64,000 nt of DNA from an uncultured Lachnospiraceae bacterium (GCA_902779575.1 CACZBW010000009.1:1-64000); one strand, 5' to 3'; counted from the stretch's first letter, positions 1 through 8,652 are shown. The notes: a model not told the origin generated them from the sequence alone. Made by a program: numbers and translations.

Positions 1-1
1 G

Positions 2-160
2 AAGACAGAAGAACGAAATCCGGCATTTAAAAAGAAACAAAATGAACCGAAGTATCTTCAGGAATGGACATCGAGAGTTAAAAAGATGGGAAGTTCACAT
101 TTTTCTTTGCCGATTCTTGTCGGCCTTCTTATTTACGGGTTCAGACAGCTGATTCGATAG
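2..160 (+). CDS. C-terminal end of an unidentified membrane-anchored protein (partial)
   Basis: An open frame enters from the left edge and stops at TAG 158-160, giving 52 residues. The visible part is charged and lysine-rich, then ends in a hydrophobic stretch (LPILVGLLIYGF) followed by a short polar tail. This looks like a C-terminal transmembrane anchor. No family can be assigned from so little sequence. It lies about 200 bases upstream of the CpaE-like gene on the same strand, so it may belong to the same transcription unit, but the intervening region shows no obvious coding. The frame is real in the sense that it is open to the edge, but its length and identity depend on the neighbouring sequence. 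Confidence 0.45.
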   Translation, partial: KTEERNPAFKKKQNEPKYLQEWTSRVKKMGSSHFSLPILVGLLIYGFRQLIR

Positions 161-362
161 ATATCGATATGTTTATGTTCCATGGGAAGAGGCCTGTGTT
201 GCTGACAGATACAGTCGTAGAAAGCGAATGATGAAAGCGGAAATGAGCAGAGCAAATTAATCCAGGGGAGCATTCAGGGATGAATGATGTTCCGTGAAGC
301 AATATAAACAGCAGAAACCAGTGTACACCCCTGTAAATCAGGATAAGTATGGGAGGATGTCT

Positions 363-1385
363 ATGAACAAATCGAAGAAAATATTTGCGATCTGTGATCT
401 GGAAGAGTCTTATGTGGTGCGGCTTGCGGATTATCTGAACCGCCGGAAGATGGTACCGTTCGAGGTGCAGGCTTTTACGAATCTGACGAGTCTCCTGGAT
501 TACTCACAGGATAACCATATTGAGATTCTGCTGATCTCCACAGAAGCCATGAGCGACGAAGTGAAACGACTGGATGTGTCCCGGACGATTATCCTCTATG
601 ACGGCGAGGAGTTGAATCTGGAAGAGCGGGAAAACTGCGTCTACAAATATCAGGCGACGGACTGTATTGCCAGGGAAGTCATGAATCTTTATACAGGCGG
701 CAGCGGAGCGCTGAAATTTTCCCTGCAGCAGGCAGGATGCGAGGTGCTGGGCGTCTATTCTCCGGTCGCGCGCTGCGGAAAGACGATGTTTGCTCTGACC
801 CTGGGGGAGATTCTTTCGGAAACGGAGAAGACCCTTTATCTGAATCTGGAGGATTACAGCGGTTTTGAGTCGCTGTTTGCCACCAGTTATCAGAGTGATA
901 TTACTGATTTCGTCAGCCTGGCAAGGCGCGGGGACGGGAGCTTTGCGGCACGAAGGGAGAGTATGGTGCATACTTTCCGAAACCTGGATTATATCCCGCC
1001 AGCTTTCTTTCCAAATGATCTTCGAGTGATCCGACCGGAAGAGTGGAACAGCTTCCTGGCCCGGATTCTGACGCCCGGACCTTACCGCTATCTGATTCTG
1101 GATATCGGAAATGAACCCGCCGATGTACCGCAGCTGCTGCAGCTGTGCAGCCGGATCTACATGCCCCTGGCTACGGATCCTGTTTCGCGGGCGAAGCTTT
1201 CCCAGTTTGAGAAAGATATGGAAGCGCTGTCCATGACGGATGTGATGGAGCGAACCGTACGGCTGTACCTGCCTAAGGCGGGGCCCAAAAGCGGCACGAC
1301 AGACCTGATCGATGATCTGTTGTATGGACGAATGGGACAATTTGTGCGGAAGATGCTTCGGGAAGAGGCTGCTGAAGCAGGGTGA
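363..1385 (+). CDS. CpaE-like pilus assembly ATPase (MinD/ParA-type P-loop protein with receiver-like N-terminus)
   Basis: The protein has 340 residues. Residues 1-110 look like a degenerate response-regulator receiver domain. A MinD/ParA-type P-loop follows at about 131-141 (VYSPVARCGKT), a deviant Walker A, and then NLEDYSGFES. This two-part design is that of CpaE/TadZ, which places the Tad (Flp) pilus machine in the cell. I chose ATG 363 because GGGAGG lies at 351-356, six bases upstream; a GTG start at 294 would give a longer frame but has no ribosome binding site. In most Tad loci the motor ATPase CpaF follows directly. Here it does not, and the other Tad genes lie 5.5 kb away on the opposite strand. 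The family call is good; the link to that distant cluster is inference. Confidence 0.72.
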   Translation: MNKSKKIFAICDLEESYVVRLADYLNRRKMVPFEVQAFTNLTSLLDYSQDNHIEILLISTEAMSDEVKRLDVSRTIILYDGEELNLEERENCVYKYQATDCIAREVMNLYTGGSGALKFSLQQAGCEVLGVYSPVARCGKTMFALTLGEILSETEKTLYLNLEDYSGFESLFATSYQSDITDFVSLARRGDGSFAARRESMVHTFRNLDYIPPAFFPNDLRVIRPEEWNSFLARILTPGPYRYLILDIGNEPADVPQLLQLCSRIYMPLATDPVSRAKLSQFEKDMEALSMTDVMERTVRLYLPKAGPKSGTTDLIDDLLYGRMGQFVRKMLREEAAEAG

Positions 1386-1499
1386 ATGTTGTCTGATTGA
1401 CGAAAAACAGCAGCAGGGAAGGGGCAACCGGGCCTGTTTCACCGGAATACTTCGTGAAAGTGCTGAAAATTATATATTTGCTAATTTTTTCAGAAAATT

Positions 1500-1530
1500 T
1501 TGACTCTTAAATCAAATTGTGTGCTAAAAT
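1500..1530 (+). promoter_or_regulatory. Putative promoter for the small gene at 1702
   Basis: TTGACT at 1500-1505 and an extended -10 (TGC TAAAAT, hexamer 1525-1530) are separated by 19 bases. The spacing is long, but the TG extension can compensate. It gives a 5' untranslated region of about 160 bases before the next gene. The surrounding gap 1386-1701 contains no other gene that I can support. Confidence 0.45.
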
Positions 1531-1538
1531 AAAAAAAA

Positions 1539-1565
1539 CATATTTTTCCATTCTGGAAGAATATG
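1539..1565. promoter_or_regulatory. Near-perfect palindrome just downstream of the promoter (operator or hairpin)
   Basis: Twelve bases at 1539-1550 (CATATTTTTCCA) pair with 1554-1565 (TGGAAGAATATG) around a three-base centre, with a single G-T wobble. It begins about nine bases after the -10 hexamer, where a repressor would block transcription. As RNA it would form a hairpin at the 5' end of the transcript. A second short inverted repeat (CTCCGC at 1605-1610, GCGGAG at 1629-1634) lies further along the leader. Confidence 0.5.
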
Positions 1566-1701
1566 CCTGAGCGCGTGAGAAAGATGGAATTTATCCTCGC
1601 TATACTCCGCTGGCGGCCAGTATCCGCTGCGGAGGAGAGGGATGTGCGTATATTTTCATAACGAAAGGAGGCTGAGTTGGAATTCCGTAGAAAGGGGGGA
1701 C

Positions 1702-2010
1702 ATGAACGAATTATTAGGATTTAAAGAAGAAGGACTGAAAGGCTTGCATTTCTTTATCAGAGATCTCGACTATCCGCTGGTGGTCGGTGAATACACTCCG
1801 AAAGATGCTTATGCGATACGATGCCTGAATGAGAGTGTGAGAAAAGGCGGAATGAACAGCGAACAGATCTGTGAGTGGTGCATTAACCACAGAATTTATT
1901 ACAGATTGCTATATGGAATCCGCATCAGCCATATACTGCGTGATCCGCTCAAGGCGGTGGAATTTGTAAAGATGCGTGGGAGATTAAAGATGTATGCAGC
2001 TGGACAGTGA
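1702..2010 (+). CDS. Hypothetical small protein (102 aa)
   Basis: I do not recognise this protein. It is 102 residues long, soluble, without signal peptide or membrane segment, and has a basic C-terminal third (HRIYYRLLYGIRISHILRD and KMRGRLKMY). The start ATG 1702 is preceded by AAAGGGGGG at 1691-1699. Upstream in-frame starts at 1642 lack such a site. It is transcribed alone, behind a long leader with a palindrome and before a clear terminator at 2125-2165, which supports a real monocistronic gene. The basic tail could bind nucleic acid, but this is a guess from composition only. Confidence 0.6.
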   Translation: MNELLGFKEEGLKGLHFFIRDLDYPLVVGEYTPKDAYAIRCLNESVRKGGMNSEQICEWCINHRIYYRLLYGIRISHILRDPLKAVEFVKMRGRLKMYAAGQ

Positions 2011-2124
2011 CCGGTCTGTATGCAGTGGGGCGTGCAGACGGTCCTCTGAGCTGTATACCGGAGGAATCCGGAGGTGTCAGGTGAACAGAGATTGTACGGG
2101 TGATATGAATTTAATTCATGGGAG

Positions 2125-2165
2125 AAAGAGCTGTGACTGAATCAGACAGGAACGGCTCTTTTTTT
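2125..2165 (+). terminator. Rho-independent terminator
   Basis: AAAGAGCTGT at 2125-2134 pairs with ACGGCTCTTT around a 17-base loop (one G-U pair) and runs into a T tract ending at 2165. It ends the transcript of the 102-residue protein. Confidence 0.85.
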
Positions 2166-2228
2166 ACCTGAAAAAGACTGCTGTACTAATTCCTCAGTGC
2201 GGCAGCCTTTTAGGAATCGTATACTGAA

Positions 2229-2528
2229 TTATCTGCCCGTCTGTGGTGGTGTTACAGAGGGCTGTGCTGCCAGGCTTAAACCGAGTTCCCTGAATATTTT
2301 CAGGAGTGTACTCAGGTTAGGAATCGTTTTCCCGGATTCGATTCTGGCGACAGAAGAATGTGGGATACCACAGAGTTCTGCCAGATCCCGTTGTGAAAGG
2401 TCAAGATCGTGGCGGCGTTCGATCATGGCTCCTACAATTTTGGAGATAGCTTCAGCCTCGTCAAGATCTTTACCGATTTCAGGATTGGTTTCTCTTACAT
2501 GTCTTTTGTAATCGTTCCATGTTGCCAT
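2229..2528 (-). CDS. Xre-family helix-turn-helix regulator, HigA-antitoxin-like (orphan)
   Basis: The protein has 99 residues and a C-terminal Cro/C1-type helix-turn-helix: the recognition region reads LSQRDLAELCGIPHSSVARIESG, quoted here as LSQRDLAELCGIPHSS and VARIESG, followed by PNLSTLLKIFRELG. The N-terminal WNDYKRHVRETNPEIGKDL matches antitoxins that normally sit beside a RelE/HigB-type toxin. No toxin gene is visible on either side: the 234 bases upstream to murG hold only its promoter. It is therefore an orphan antitoxin-like repressor, either the remnant of a toxin-antitoxin pair or a stand-alone regulator. Direct repeats at its own promoter suggest autoregulation. Confidence 0.85.
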   Translation of the reverse strand: MATWNDYKRHVRETNPEIGKDLDEAEAISKIVGAMIERRHDLDLSQRDLAELCGIPHSSVARIESGKTIPNLSTLLKIFRELGLSLAAQPSVTPPQTGR

Positions 2529-2561
2529 AATGTATTACCCCTTCCTGAATTTCCAATCATC

Positions 2562-2603
2562 GCGTTCAAAAAGTAATGATAGCATAAATGCGTTCAAAAA
2601 CAA
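2562..2603 (-). promoter_or_regulatory. Promoter of the Xre gene with paired operator repeats
   Basis: On the minus strand TTGTTT (2603-2598) and TATCAT (2581-2576) are spaced 16 bases apart. The 11-base direct repeat GCGTTCAAAAA (plus-strand sense) occurs at 2562-2572 and 2590-2600, 28 bases apart. One copy overlaps the -35 side and the other the expected transcription start. This is the usual arrangement for self-repression by an antitoxin-type HTH protein. Confidence 0.5.
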
Positions 2604-2762
2604 GAAGTAAAAGACGGTTCAACGAATAATATGTGTTTATTTCAGGATCAGGCCTCCCGGTTGACGGACCGGGAACTTTGACGTAAGATGGTTCTGCGTT
2701 TGATATTTCGAATATATGGGAATTACATGAGTATTATATAGAGAACAGAGTGAGGACTGCGG

Positions 2763-3836
2763 ATGAGTAAAAAGATCGTTCTGACGGGCGGCGGGACAGC
2801 CGGCCATGTTACACCGAATATAGCGCTTCTTCCTTCCCTGCGGGAAGCCGGTTTTGAGATATCCTATATCGGTTCCTACAACGGAATTGAGAAGAAGCTG
2901 ATTGAGGAACAGGGAGTTCCTTATTACGGAATTGATTCCGGGAAGCTGCGCCGATATTTTGACTGGAAGAATTTCACGGATCCGGTTCATGTAGTACACG
3001 GATATGGCCAGGCGATGAGTCTTCTGAAGAAGCTTAGTCCGGACGTCCTTTTCTCAAAGGGCGGATTTGTCAGCGTGCCTGTTGTCCGCGCGGCGGCGGC
3101 TCAGCACATTCCGGTTATCATTCATGAATCCGATATGACGCCGGGGCTTGCCAATAAGCTGGCGATTCCGGCAGCGAAGAAGGTCTGCTGCTCTTTCCCG
3201 GAGACGGTTAAATATCTTCCGGAGGGGAAGGCGGTCCTCTCCGGTTCTCCGATCCGGCAGGAGCTGCTTCAGGGAATACGCAGAAGGGGATTGGAATTTA
3301 CTCAATTTCCGGATGACGGTAAGCCGGTACTGCTGATCATAGGAGGCAGCCAGGGTTCTGTCGCCATCAATAAGGCTTTACGGGCGGATCTGGATGCGCT
3401 TCTGGAAGATTTCCGCATCATTCACCTCTGCGGCAAGGGCAATCTGGATGAAAGTCTGAAGGACCGCAGCGGATATGCACAGTATGAATATATAGAGGGA
3501 GAACTGAAGGATCTCTTCGCGCTCGCGGATATCGTTCTGTCCAGGGCAGGCGCGAATTCTATCTGCGAGCTGCTGGCTCTGCGCAAGCCGAACCTTCTTG
3601 TTCCGCTCTCAGCTGCCGCCAGCCGGGGAGACCAGATCCTGAACGCGGATTCCTATGAGAAGCAGGGATACAGCATGGTTCTGAAGGAAGAGAATCTGAC
3701 GCCGGAATCTCTGCTGACGTCGCTCCGGAAGCTGTATCATGACCGCGGACAGTATATCCGGGCGATGGAGTCGAGCAGACAGAGCAATGCGATCGAAGTG
3801 ATCATGGGCCTGATTCGGGAGGAAGCAGGTTTATAG
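2763..3836 (+). CDS. murG: MurG, lipid II-forming N-acetylglucosaminyltransferase
   Basis: MurG transfers GlcNAc from UDP-GlcNAc to lipid I on the inner face of the membrane, completing the peptidoglycan precursor lipid II. The 357-residue length fits the family. The N-terminal glycine loop GGGTAGHVTPN (residues 9-19), FSKGGFVSVPV, IHESDMTPGLANKLA, the second-domain loop IIGGSQGSVAIN and the UDP-sugar site SRAGANSICELLALRKP are all present. ATG 2763 follows a GTGAGGAC site. It stands alone with its own terminator rather than in a division/cell-wall cluster, so it may be a second, stand-alone copy. I cannot tell from this window whether another murG exists. Confidence 0.92.
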   Translation: MSKKIVLTGGGTAGHVTPNIALLPSLREAGFEISYIGSYNGIEKKLIEEQGVPYYGIDSGKLRRYFDWKNFTDPVHVVHGYGQAMSLLKKLSPDVLFSKGGFVSVPVVRAAAAQHIPVIIHESDMTPGLANKLAIPAAKKVCCSFPETVKYLPEGKAVLSGSPIRQELLQGIRRRGLEFTQFPDDGKPVLLIIGGSQGSVAINKALRADLDALLEDFRIIHLCGKGNLDESLKDRSGYAQYEYIEGELKDLFALADIVLSRAGANSICELLALRKPNLLVPLSAAASRGDQILNADSYEKQGYSMVLKEENLTPESLLTSLRKLYHDRGQYIRAMESSRQSNAIEVIMGLIREEAGL

Positions 3837-3857
3837 AAAAAGAGAAGGTACAGACAG

Positions 3858-3895
3858 GGGGCCGGACTGCCAGCAGACAGATCCGGCCCCGTTTT
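3858..3895 (+). terminator. Rho-independent terminator after murG
   Basis: GGGGCCGGA at 3858-3866 pairs perfectly with TCCGGCCCC at 3882-3890, followed by GTTTTG. It separates murG from the convergent gene ending at 3921. Confidence 0.8.
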
Positions 3896-3920
3896 GTCCG
3901 GGTAAAAAGTTATACGTTTT

Positions 3921-5486
3921 TTACTTCACTTTCCGGATCTGTACGGCCATATATTCTTTGCCGGGCAGGTCTATGCGGAATTTTCCTTTGAAAGTACCGC
4001 GGTTTTCCACTGTCATCATCCAGGTGTCAATCACTTTCACTTCAAATTCTGTTTCGTCATCAAAGTGGAATTCCCGGAAAGACGGTCTCATGAAGCTGTA
4101 ATAGATCAGGTAATAGCTCTTTACCGGCAGCATGAACTCGTTCTCCGGCACACCGCAGATATCATCCCAGCTGTTGAAATATGGCGCAAGGCCCAGGCCG
4201 GGCGATTCACTCATGATCTGGTGCAGCAGCGCAAAGCGCTTCCAGCTTTCTCCATGAAGCGGACCGCCGTGAGACCACCACAGCACATCATCCGGGCTCA
4301 TATAGGTTTCTCCATGCCCCGGGTAGCCGCCGCGTACGGCACATTCCCAGAATCTTCTGGTCAGCTCCTGTCCGCTGATATTACCCCAGCCATGTTGAAT
4401 GTTTCCTTCATAGCAGATCTCATCCAGGACAACAGGTTTTCCGTATCTTTCCCGGTACTCTGCTACCAGTTCCGCGCACTTGTACAGATCCTGCCGCTGA
4501 ATGCTGCAGTGCGTGATCCAGGATCTGTTGTGATCATAAAACGGCCTGCAGTTGTGGATTGAACGCAGATGACGGTATGGATCCTTACAGCAGATAATCT
4601 TCGCGTAGCGTTCCCAGTCTTCCAGCGTCTTGGTCGGAAGCAGATCGTACTCATTGGCCAGAGACCACCACACGTTCCGGAAAGCCGCAAAACGTGCAAG
4701 CGCGTAGTTCCAGTACAGGTCGTCCTGCTCTTTTGTCATGGTGCAGAAGCCCCAGCGGTCATATGGGTGCATCATGATGATGTCTGCCTCGATGCCCAGC
4801 TCCTGCAGTTGCTGTATGCACCACTCAACATGGCGGAAATGGGCCGGGTTAAAACGGGTGTAGTCAAAATCATTCAGATCCGCGCGGAAGTTGTATTCCT
4901 GGAAATTCTCTTTTGTAAGCACGCTGGAATCCATAGGCGTTCCTTCATAGGGGTAGGAGCGCGGTTCTCCCAGGTTATAGTCATAGTGCTTCGGGAACAC
5001 ACAGAACCTGATCTTGTTAAACGAACTGTTTTTCAGGGATTCCAGCGTCTGGGCAATGCGGTCGTCCGGCTGCAGGTCCCACACATAGCACGTGGTTCCG
5101 ATGGAATAGTAGGGCGTTCCGTCCTCATACGCAAAATGGAACTGGTTCGCCGTGCGCACGGGTCCGTGGTTTCCCTTAAGAGGCGCGGTTACGGTAAAAC
5201 TGCCCTCGTAAACCATCGCTGTATTCTTTCCGCCTGTTGATTCATTACTGACATCTTCCCGGCAGAAATTTCCGGAAACGGCAAAGCGGTATTCCCCTTC
5301 AAAGGACGGCATAAAGCGTACCTTATATACACCGTCTCCGTCATAAAACCCATCTACTGTAACCTGTTCCTGTGTCCCTGTAAACGTTGCCCGGATATAC
5401 CTCTCGGTAAACGGATTACCTTCTGCAATGCCATTGAAGGATACTTCAAAGCATCCCCATTTTTCTACTTTTTTCTGATACTGCAT
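3921..5486 (-). CDS. DUF5060/DUF4038/DUF5605-type putative glycoside hydrolase
   Basis: The protein has 521 residues and no signal peptide, so it is likely cytoplasmic. The order fits a known multi-domain family: an N-terminal beta-sandwich (about 1-100, DUF5060-like), a TIM-barrel glycosidase-like core (about 105-440, with SIGTTCYVWDLQ and WWSLANEYDLLPT, whose NE pair resembles the acid/base of clan A glycosidases, and VVLDEICYEG as a likely nucleophile strand), and a small C-terminal beta domain (DUF5605-like). The substrate is unknown. I start at ATG 5486, six bases after AGGGG. A TTG at 5510 is possible but overlaps the HIT gene. It follows the HIT gene with a 16-base gap and is probably cotranscribed. 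Confidence 0.75.
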   Translation of the reverse strand: MQYQKKVEKWGCFEVSFNGIAEGNPFTERYIRATFTGTQEQVTVDGFYDGDGVYKVRFMPSFEGEYRFAVSGNFCREDVSNESTGGKNTAMVYEGSFTVTAPLKGNHGPVRTANQFHFAYEDGTPYYSIGTTCYVWDLQPDDRIAQTLESLKNSSFNKIRFCVFPKHYDYNLGEPRSYPYEGTPMDSSVLTKENFQEYNFRADLNDFDYTRFNPAHFRHVEWCIQQLQELGIEADIIMMHPYDRWGFCTMTKEQDDLYWNYALARFAAFRNVWWSLANEYDLLPTKTLEDWERYAKIICCKDPYRHLRSIHNCRPFYDHNRSWITHCSIQRQDLYKCAELVAEYRERYGKPVVLDEICYEGNIQHGWGNISGQELTRRFWECAVRGGYPGHGETYMSPDDVLWWSHGGPLHGESWKRFALLHQIMSESPGLGLAPYFNSWDDICGVPENEFMLPVKSYYLIYYSFMRPSFREFHFDDETEFEVKVIDTWMMTVENRGTFKGKFRIDLPGKEYMAVQIRKVK

Positions 5487-5502
5487 ATAAATCCCCTGGT
5501 AC

Positions 5503-5910
5503 TTATTCAAAAAGATCCAGGATCTCAGCTTTGTCAGCGTCAGTCAGCGTGCCCGGATTCCAGCTAAGTCCCGCAGAATCGTTTTCATAGCGGGGAATCA
5601 GATGCATATGAAAATGAAAGACTGTCTGACCGGCAACCTCTCCGTTGTTCTGAACCAGATTGAGTCCTGCAGCGTGGAGCCCGGTGTAAAGCTTTTCCGA
5701 GATCTTTTTCGCTACACAAATCGCTTTGGACGCAGTCTCTTCCGGCAGCTCAAAAAGATTGGCATAATGGTTTTTTGGAAGGATAAGAGAATGTCCTTTG
5801 GCTGCCGGATTCAGGTCGAGAATGACACGGAATTCGTCATCTTCATAGAGGGTGGCAGACGGAATCTCTCCGTTTGCGATTCTGCAGAAAATGCAGTTGT
5901 TGTCTTTCAT
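5503..5910 (-). CDS. HIT-family nucleotide hydrolase or transferase
   Basis: HIT proteins cleave or transfer nucleoside phosphates, for example adenosine 5'-phosphoramidate or dinucleoside polyphosphates. The 135 residues carry the histidine triad HFHMHLIP (His99, His101, His103) and an N-terminal CxxC (Cys6, Cys9) typical of the zinc-containing Hint-like branch. ATG is preceded by AAGGAGG. The gene is first in a two-gene unit with the putative glycosidase downstream; no functional link is obvious. The physiological substrate of this branch in Clostridia is not established. Confidence 0.9.
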   Translation of the reverse strand: MKDNNCIFCRIANGEIPSATLYEDDEFRVILDLNPAAKGHSLILPKNHYANLFELPEETASKAICVAKKISEKLYTGLHAAGLNLVQNNGEVAGQTVFHFHMHLIPRYENDSAGLSWNPGTLTDADKAEILDLFE

Positions 5911-6140
5911 GCTGTGGTTCCTCCTTACTGTAATCAGTTCAAACAGATTCTATGCGGATAAACCGGGAGCAGGGCTTCCGGATATCTTCTTCTGTGCGGA
6001 AGTATACTGCAGCGACAAAATACTTCTCCCGGAAAACGTCTGGTGCAGCTCTTATAATTTTCTTTCGGGCAGATGTAGATGTCATAACTGCTGGTACGTG
6101 TTTCGCCCAGCGCAGGGTCTGATTCATGCAATATCAGGAA

Positions 6141-6764
6141 TTAATGGCGTTCTGAGTGCGTGTTTCGCGCCGGACGGGGATGATAGAGGAGAATGGCCAG
6201 GAGAAAGCCTCCTGCAAGCCCGCCGCCGTGGGCCGCATTGTCGACGCCTTTATCTACAACCCCCTGCATGATCATCAGAACGATCATCAGGATCAGGCGG
6301 CGCATATTATTTTCCCCGAAACGGGTGCGGTTGCGCAAAGCGATATAAAGGATCGCCCCTATGATGGCAAAGATCGCTCCGGATGCGCCGGCGGATACGA
6401 TGTACCTTCCGGAGCGGGCACTGAGCGCAAGAGAAAGCAGGTTGCCGCAGAGCCCGCCGGCCAGATAGATGATCAGATAGCGGACCGGGCCGACGACCGA
6501 CTCCAGAATATCGCCGATAAAGATCAGGCTGAGCATATTGTAGGTTATGTGGTAGAAACCGAAGTGGAGAAACATGGACGTAAACAGGCGCCAGTATTCC
6601 CCATTCAGGATATAGGGCGTATATGCGGCCCCGTGACTTACCATGAACTGGCTGCTCTCCGTATCGCCGATTATTTCAAGAATGATATAGACGATAAGAT
6701 TGATCAGCACGATAGCCAGATTGGTTTTCCGCCTGCTTTTTATAAAGGTACTGAAATCGTTCAT
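6141..6764 (-). CDS. Rhomboid-family intramembrane serine protease
   Basis: Rhomboids cut transmembrane helices of other membrane proteins with a Ser-His dyad inside the bilayer. This 207-residue protein has about six hydrophobic helices. The catalytic serine is in GASGAIF (Ser128) and the histidine in NAAHGGGLAGG (His179). The conserved HxxxxHxxxN of helix 2 is seen as HFGFYHITYN (His67, His72, Asn76). The start is preceded by a GGAG site about 12 bases upstream. It lies next to the Tad pilus genes on the same strand but after a 183-base gap, so cotranscription is uncertain. A second rhomboid occurs at 52024. Upstream, 5911-6140 between this gene and the HIT gene holds nothing I can support. 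Confidence 0.9.
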   Translation of the reverse strand: MNDFSTFIKSRRKTNLAIVLINLIVYIILEIIGDTESSQFMVSHGAAYTPYILNGEYWRLFTSMFLHFGFYHITYNMLSLIFIGDILESVVGPVRYLIIYLAGGLCGNLLSLALSARSGRYIVSAGASGAIFAIIGAILYIALRNRTRFGENNMRRLILMIVLMIMQGVVDKGVDNAAHGGGLAGGFLLAILLYHPRPARNTHSERH

Positions 6765-6947
6765 TCTGCCGTATTGCTCCGTTGAGACTCAAAAAGCTTC
6801 TGTCTGATACTGCTTTTTATTATATGCTTTCCTGCAGAAAAATGCTCTATTTTTTTATCCGAGGTCCGCATATCCGTATGCACCAGGAAAGTCCCGCGCT
6901 CTTAAGGAAAATGCGGAAAGACTGTTTGACCGTTCTTTCTGACGGCT

Positions 6948-8630
6948 TTAATAGGCTGCCCTGGAGGAGTACGCTGCATTTGCCTCGTCCGTTCCCGGTA
7001 TCTGTACACGATAGTTATAACCGGCTATGGTCAGCCGGGCGGAATCCAGCAGTCTGGCTGAACGGTTTGGTTCAAGGCGGTGTCCGTCAAGGAAGGTGCC
7101 GTTAGTCGAGAAGAGGTCTGTTACATAAAGCCCGTCGGATCGTTTCTCTATGCGGGCATGGACCCGGCTTACGGTTTCGGAGGGCAGGATGATATCTGCT
7201 TTGTCCGGATTTTTTCCGATCAGGAGATGATCTCTGTTCAGGGAAATATCCGGATAGGAATCCGGGCGCAGGCTGATCAGCGCGGCAGGAACCGCGGAAG
7301 AATAACCGGCCTGGCCGGCCAGAAAGCGAGTCGCGTCGACTGCCGGGGAATCCGTCGCTTTTTCACGCTTGAGGCTGTCCCGGCTGGCCTCTTTCCGGGC
7401 AGTGCGGTTTCGTCCGGCGCTGACCCGGCCAATGTTTTCCCAGCCGGCACTGTCCCGATTTGAGCTTTTTTCATCCGGGAAAAATGACTGCTGCGAAGAT
7501 TCGGGCTGCGAATAGGCTTCTTTCAGAAGATTCTGGTAGAAGATATCATCGTCTTCCGTGTCAAAATCTTCGTCAGCCCAGACATTATGGATTTCCCCGG
7601 AATGCCGTTCTATTGTATTGTGAATCATCCATATGACAGCTGCAGAGAGGAATCCTGCTCCGCCGATCTGTGTCAGGTCGGGGTGAAAGATCAGGATCAG
7701 AACAGCGGCTGTGCCGAGAACAAGAATAGCGGGCAGCAGGAGGCTCAGGAAAAGCCTTCTGTTTTTCCGCTTTCTTTTTTTGCTGTCGTTCTGTATCCCT
7801 GTCTTTCTTTTTGCAGGAGGCTTTGCGCCTTTTTTGCCTGTTTTTTTCTGGCCGCCCTGACCGGCCCTGTTTGTCCTGCCCGGACTGTTGCCGGATGCAT
7901 ATGCATACTCCGGAGATTTTCCTCTCCCGGATTTCAGGTTTTCCCTGCCGGCAGGTTCAAAGGGGGCATAAAGGTCATCAGACTTGCTGATGGAATCCCC
8001 TGTGCGGATCTTCTGATCGGGCAGAGTTCCTTCCTGCCGGAATCCATAATCCGGAACCGCAGCGGAATCCGCGGCCGGGCCTGCAGCAGGATTTGGAAGC
8101 AGCAGGGTCTCAAGCAGATCGAGGAGGACATAGTTCTCCCCGGACACCGCGTCATAAAAAGCATAGGCCAGGGAGGCGGCGGCCGGATCATTGTGATCGG
8201 TCTTTTTCAGAAAGAATTCTGACAGGGTTCTGACAGTATCCGGGCTGCTGTCGCTCAGGTGCGGAATATAGCAAAGAAAGATCTGGTCCTGGCCGGGCCC
8301 GAGAAAGACGAACTCCGGCTCCAGGATCAGATCTCTTGCGTCCAGCAGAAGATCGCTCAGGTGAAGGGCGGTCTCCCGGATTGCAAAAAGAATACGGCGA
8401 AGGTCCGTTCCGCTGAGCGCAACCGTGTCAAAGCGCCTCGCCACGGAGGTGCAGGCTGTGATATCGAAGCGCAGGGATGCTTTCCCGTCCCGCATCGTGA
8501 TATCCGATGGAAGCAGCTGATCGAGAGGGTTATGCAGGAACATCTGATAAACATATTCAGACTGATCGATTTCAATATCTCCGAAAAGAAGATAATTATG
8601 CTCTGAATCTTTTCTATAACTGGCTTGCAT
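6948..8630 (-). CDS. DUF6382 and FHA domain membrane protein of the Tad pilus locus
   Basis: The protein has 560 residues. The first 175 or so match the DUF6382 type found at clostridial Tad loci. A long polar, lysine-rich linker follows, then two hydrophobic segments (starting near LFLSLLLPAILVLG), a second polar linker, and a C-terminal forkhead-associated domain (IGKNPDKADIIL, VSRVHARIE, DLFSTNGTFLDG). FHA domains bind phosphothreonine, so this protein may connect Ser/Thr kinase signalling to pilus assembly. The kinase is not in the window. ATG 8630 has AAGGAC upstream. It is the last gene of the minus-strand Tad group, 22 bases after the TadE-like gene. Confidence 0.8.
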   Translation of the reverse strand: MQASYRKDSEHNYLLFGDIEIDQSEYVYQMFLHNPLDQLLPSDITMRDGKASLRFDITACTSVARRFDTVALSGTDLRRILFAIRETALHLSDLLLDARDLILEPEFVFLGPGQDQIFLCYIPHLSDSSPDTVRTLSEFFLKKTDHNDPAAASLAYAFYDAVSGENYVLLDLLETLLLPNPAAGPAADSAAVPDYGFRQEGTLPDQKIRTGDSISKSDDLYAPFEPAGRENLKSGRGKSPEYAYASGNSPGRTNRAGQGGQKKTGKKGAKPPAKRKTGIQNDSKKRKRKNRRLFLSLLLPAILVLGTAAVLILIFHPDLTQIGGAGFLSAAVIWMIHNTIERHSGEIHNVWADEDFDTEDDDIFYQNLLKEAYSQPESSQQSFFPDEKSSNRDSAGWENIGRVSAGRNRTARKEASRDSLKREKATDSPAVDATRFLAGQAGYSSAVPAALISLRPDSYPDISLNRDHLLIGKNPDKADIILPSETVSRVHARIEKRSDGLYVTDLFSTNGTFLDGHRLEPNRSARLLDSARLTIAGYNYRVQIPGTDEANAAYSSRAAY

Positions 8631-8652
8631 AGTGTATTGTCCTTGATGCGGT

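Noticed and set aside
504-1442. Long minus-strand frame opposite the CpaE-like gene
   Set aside because: It lies antisense to a gene with clear family motifs and a good start, and its composition (many Arg, His, Gln, Cys) is that of a shadow frame.
2529-2620. C-terminal remnant of a toxin gene upstream of the Xre gene
   Set aside because: Only about 20 residues in frame, without a start or a clear match; the same bases form a promoter with operator repeats.
5934-6131. Short minus-strand frames between the HIT and rhomboid genes, considered as a transposase remnant
   Set aside because: A phrase such as SYDIYICPKEN is vaguely transposase-like, but the frames are too short and have no start signal or inverted repeats.
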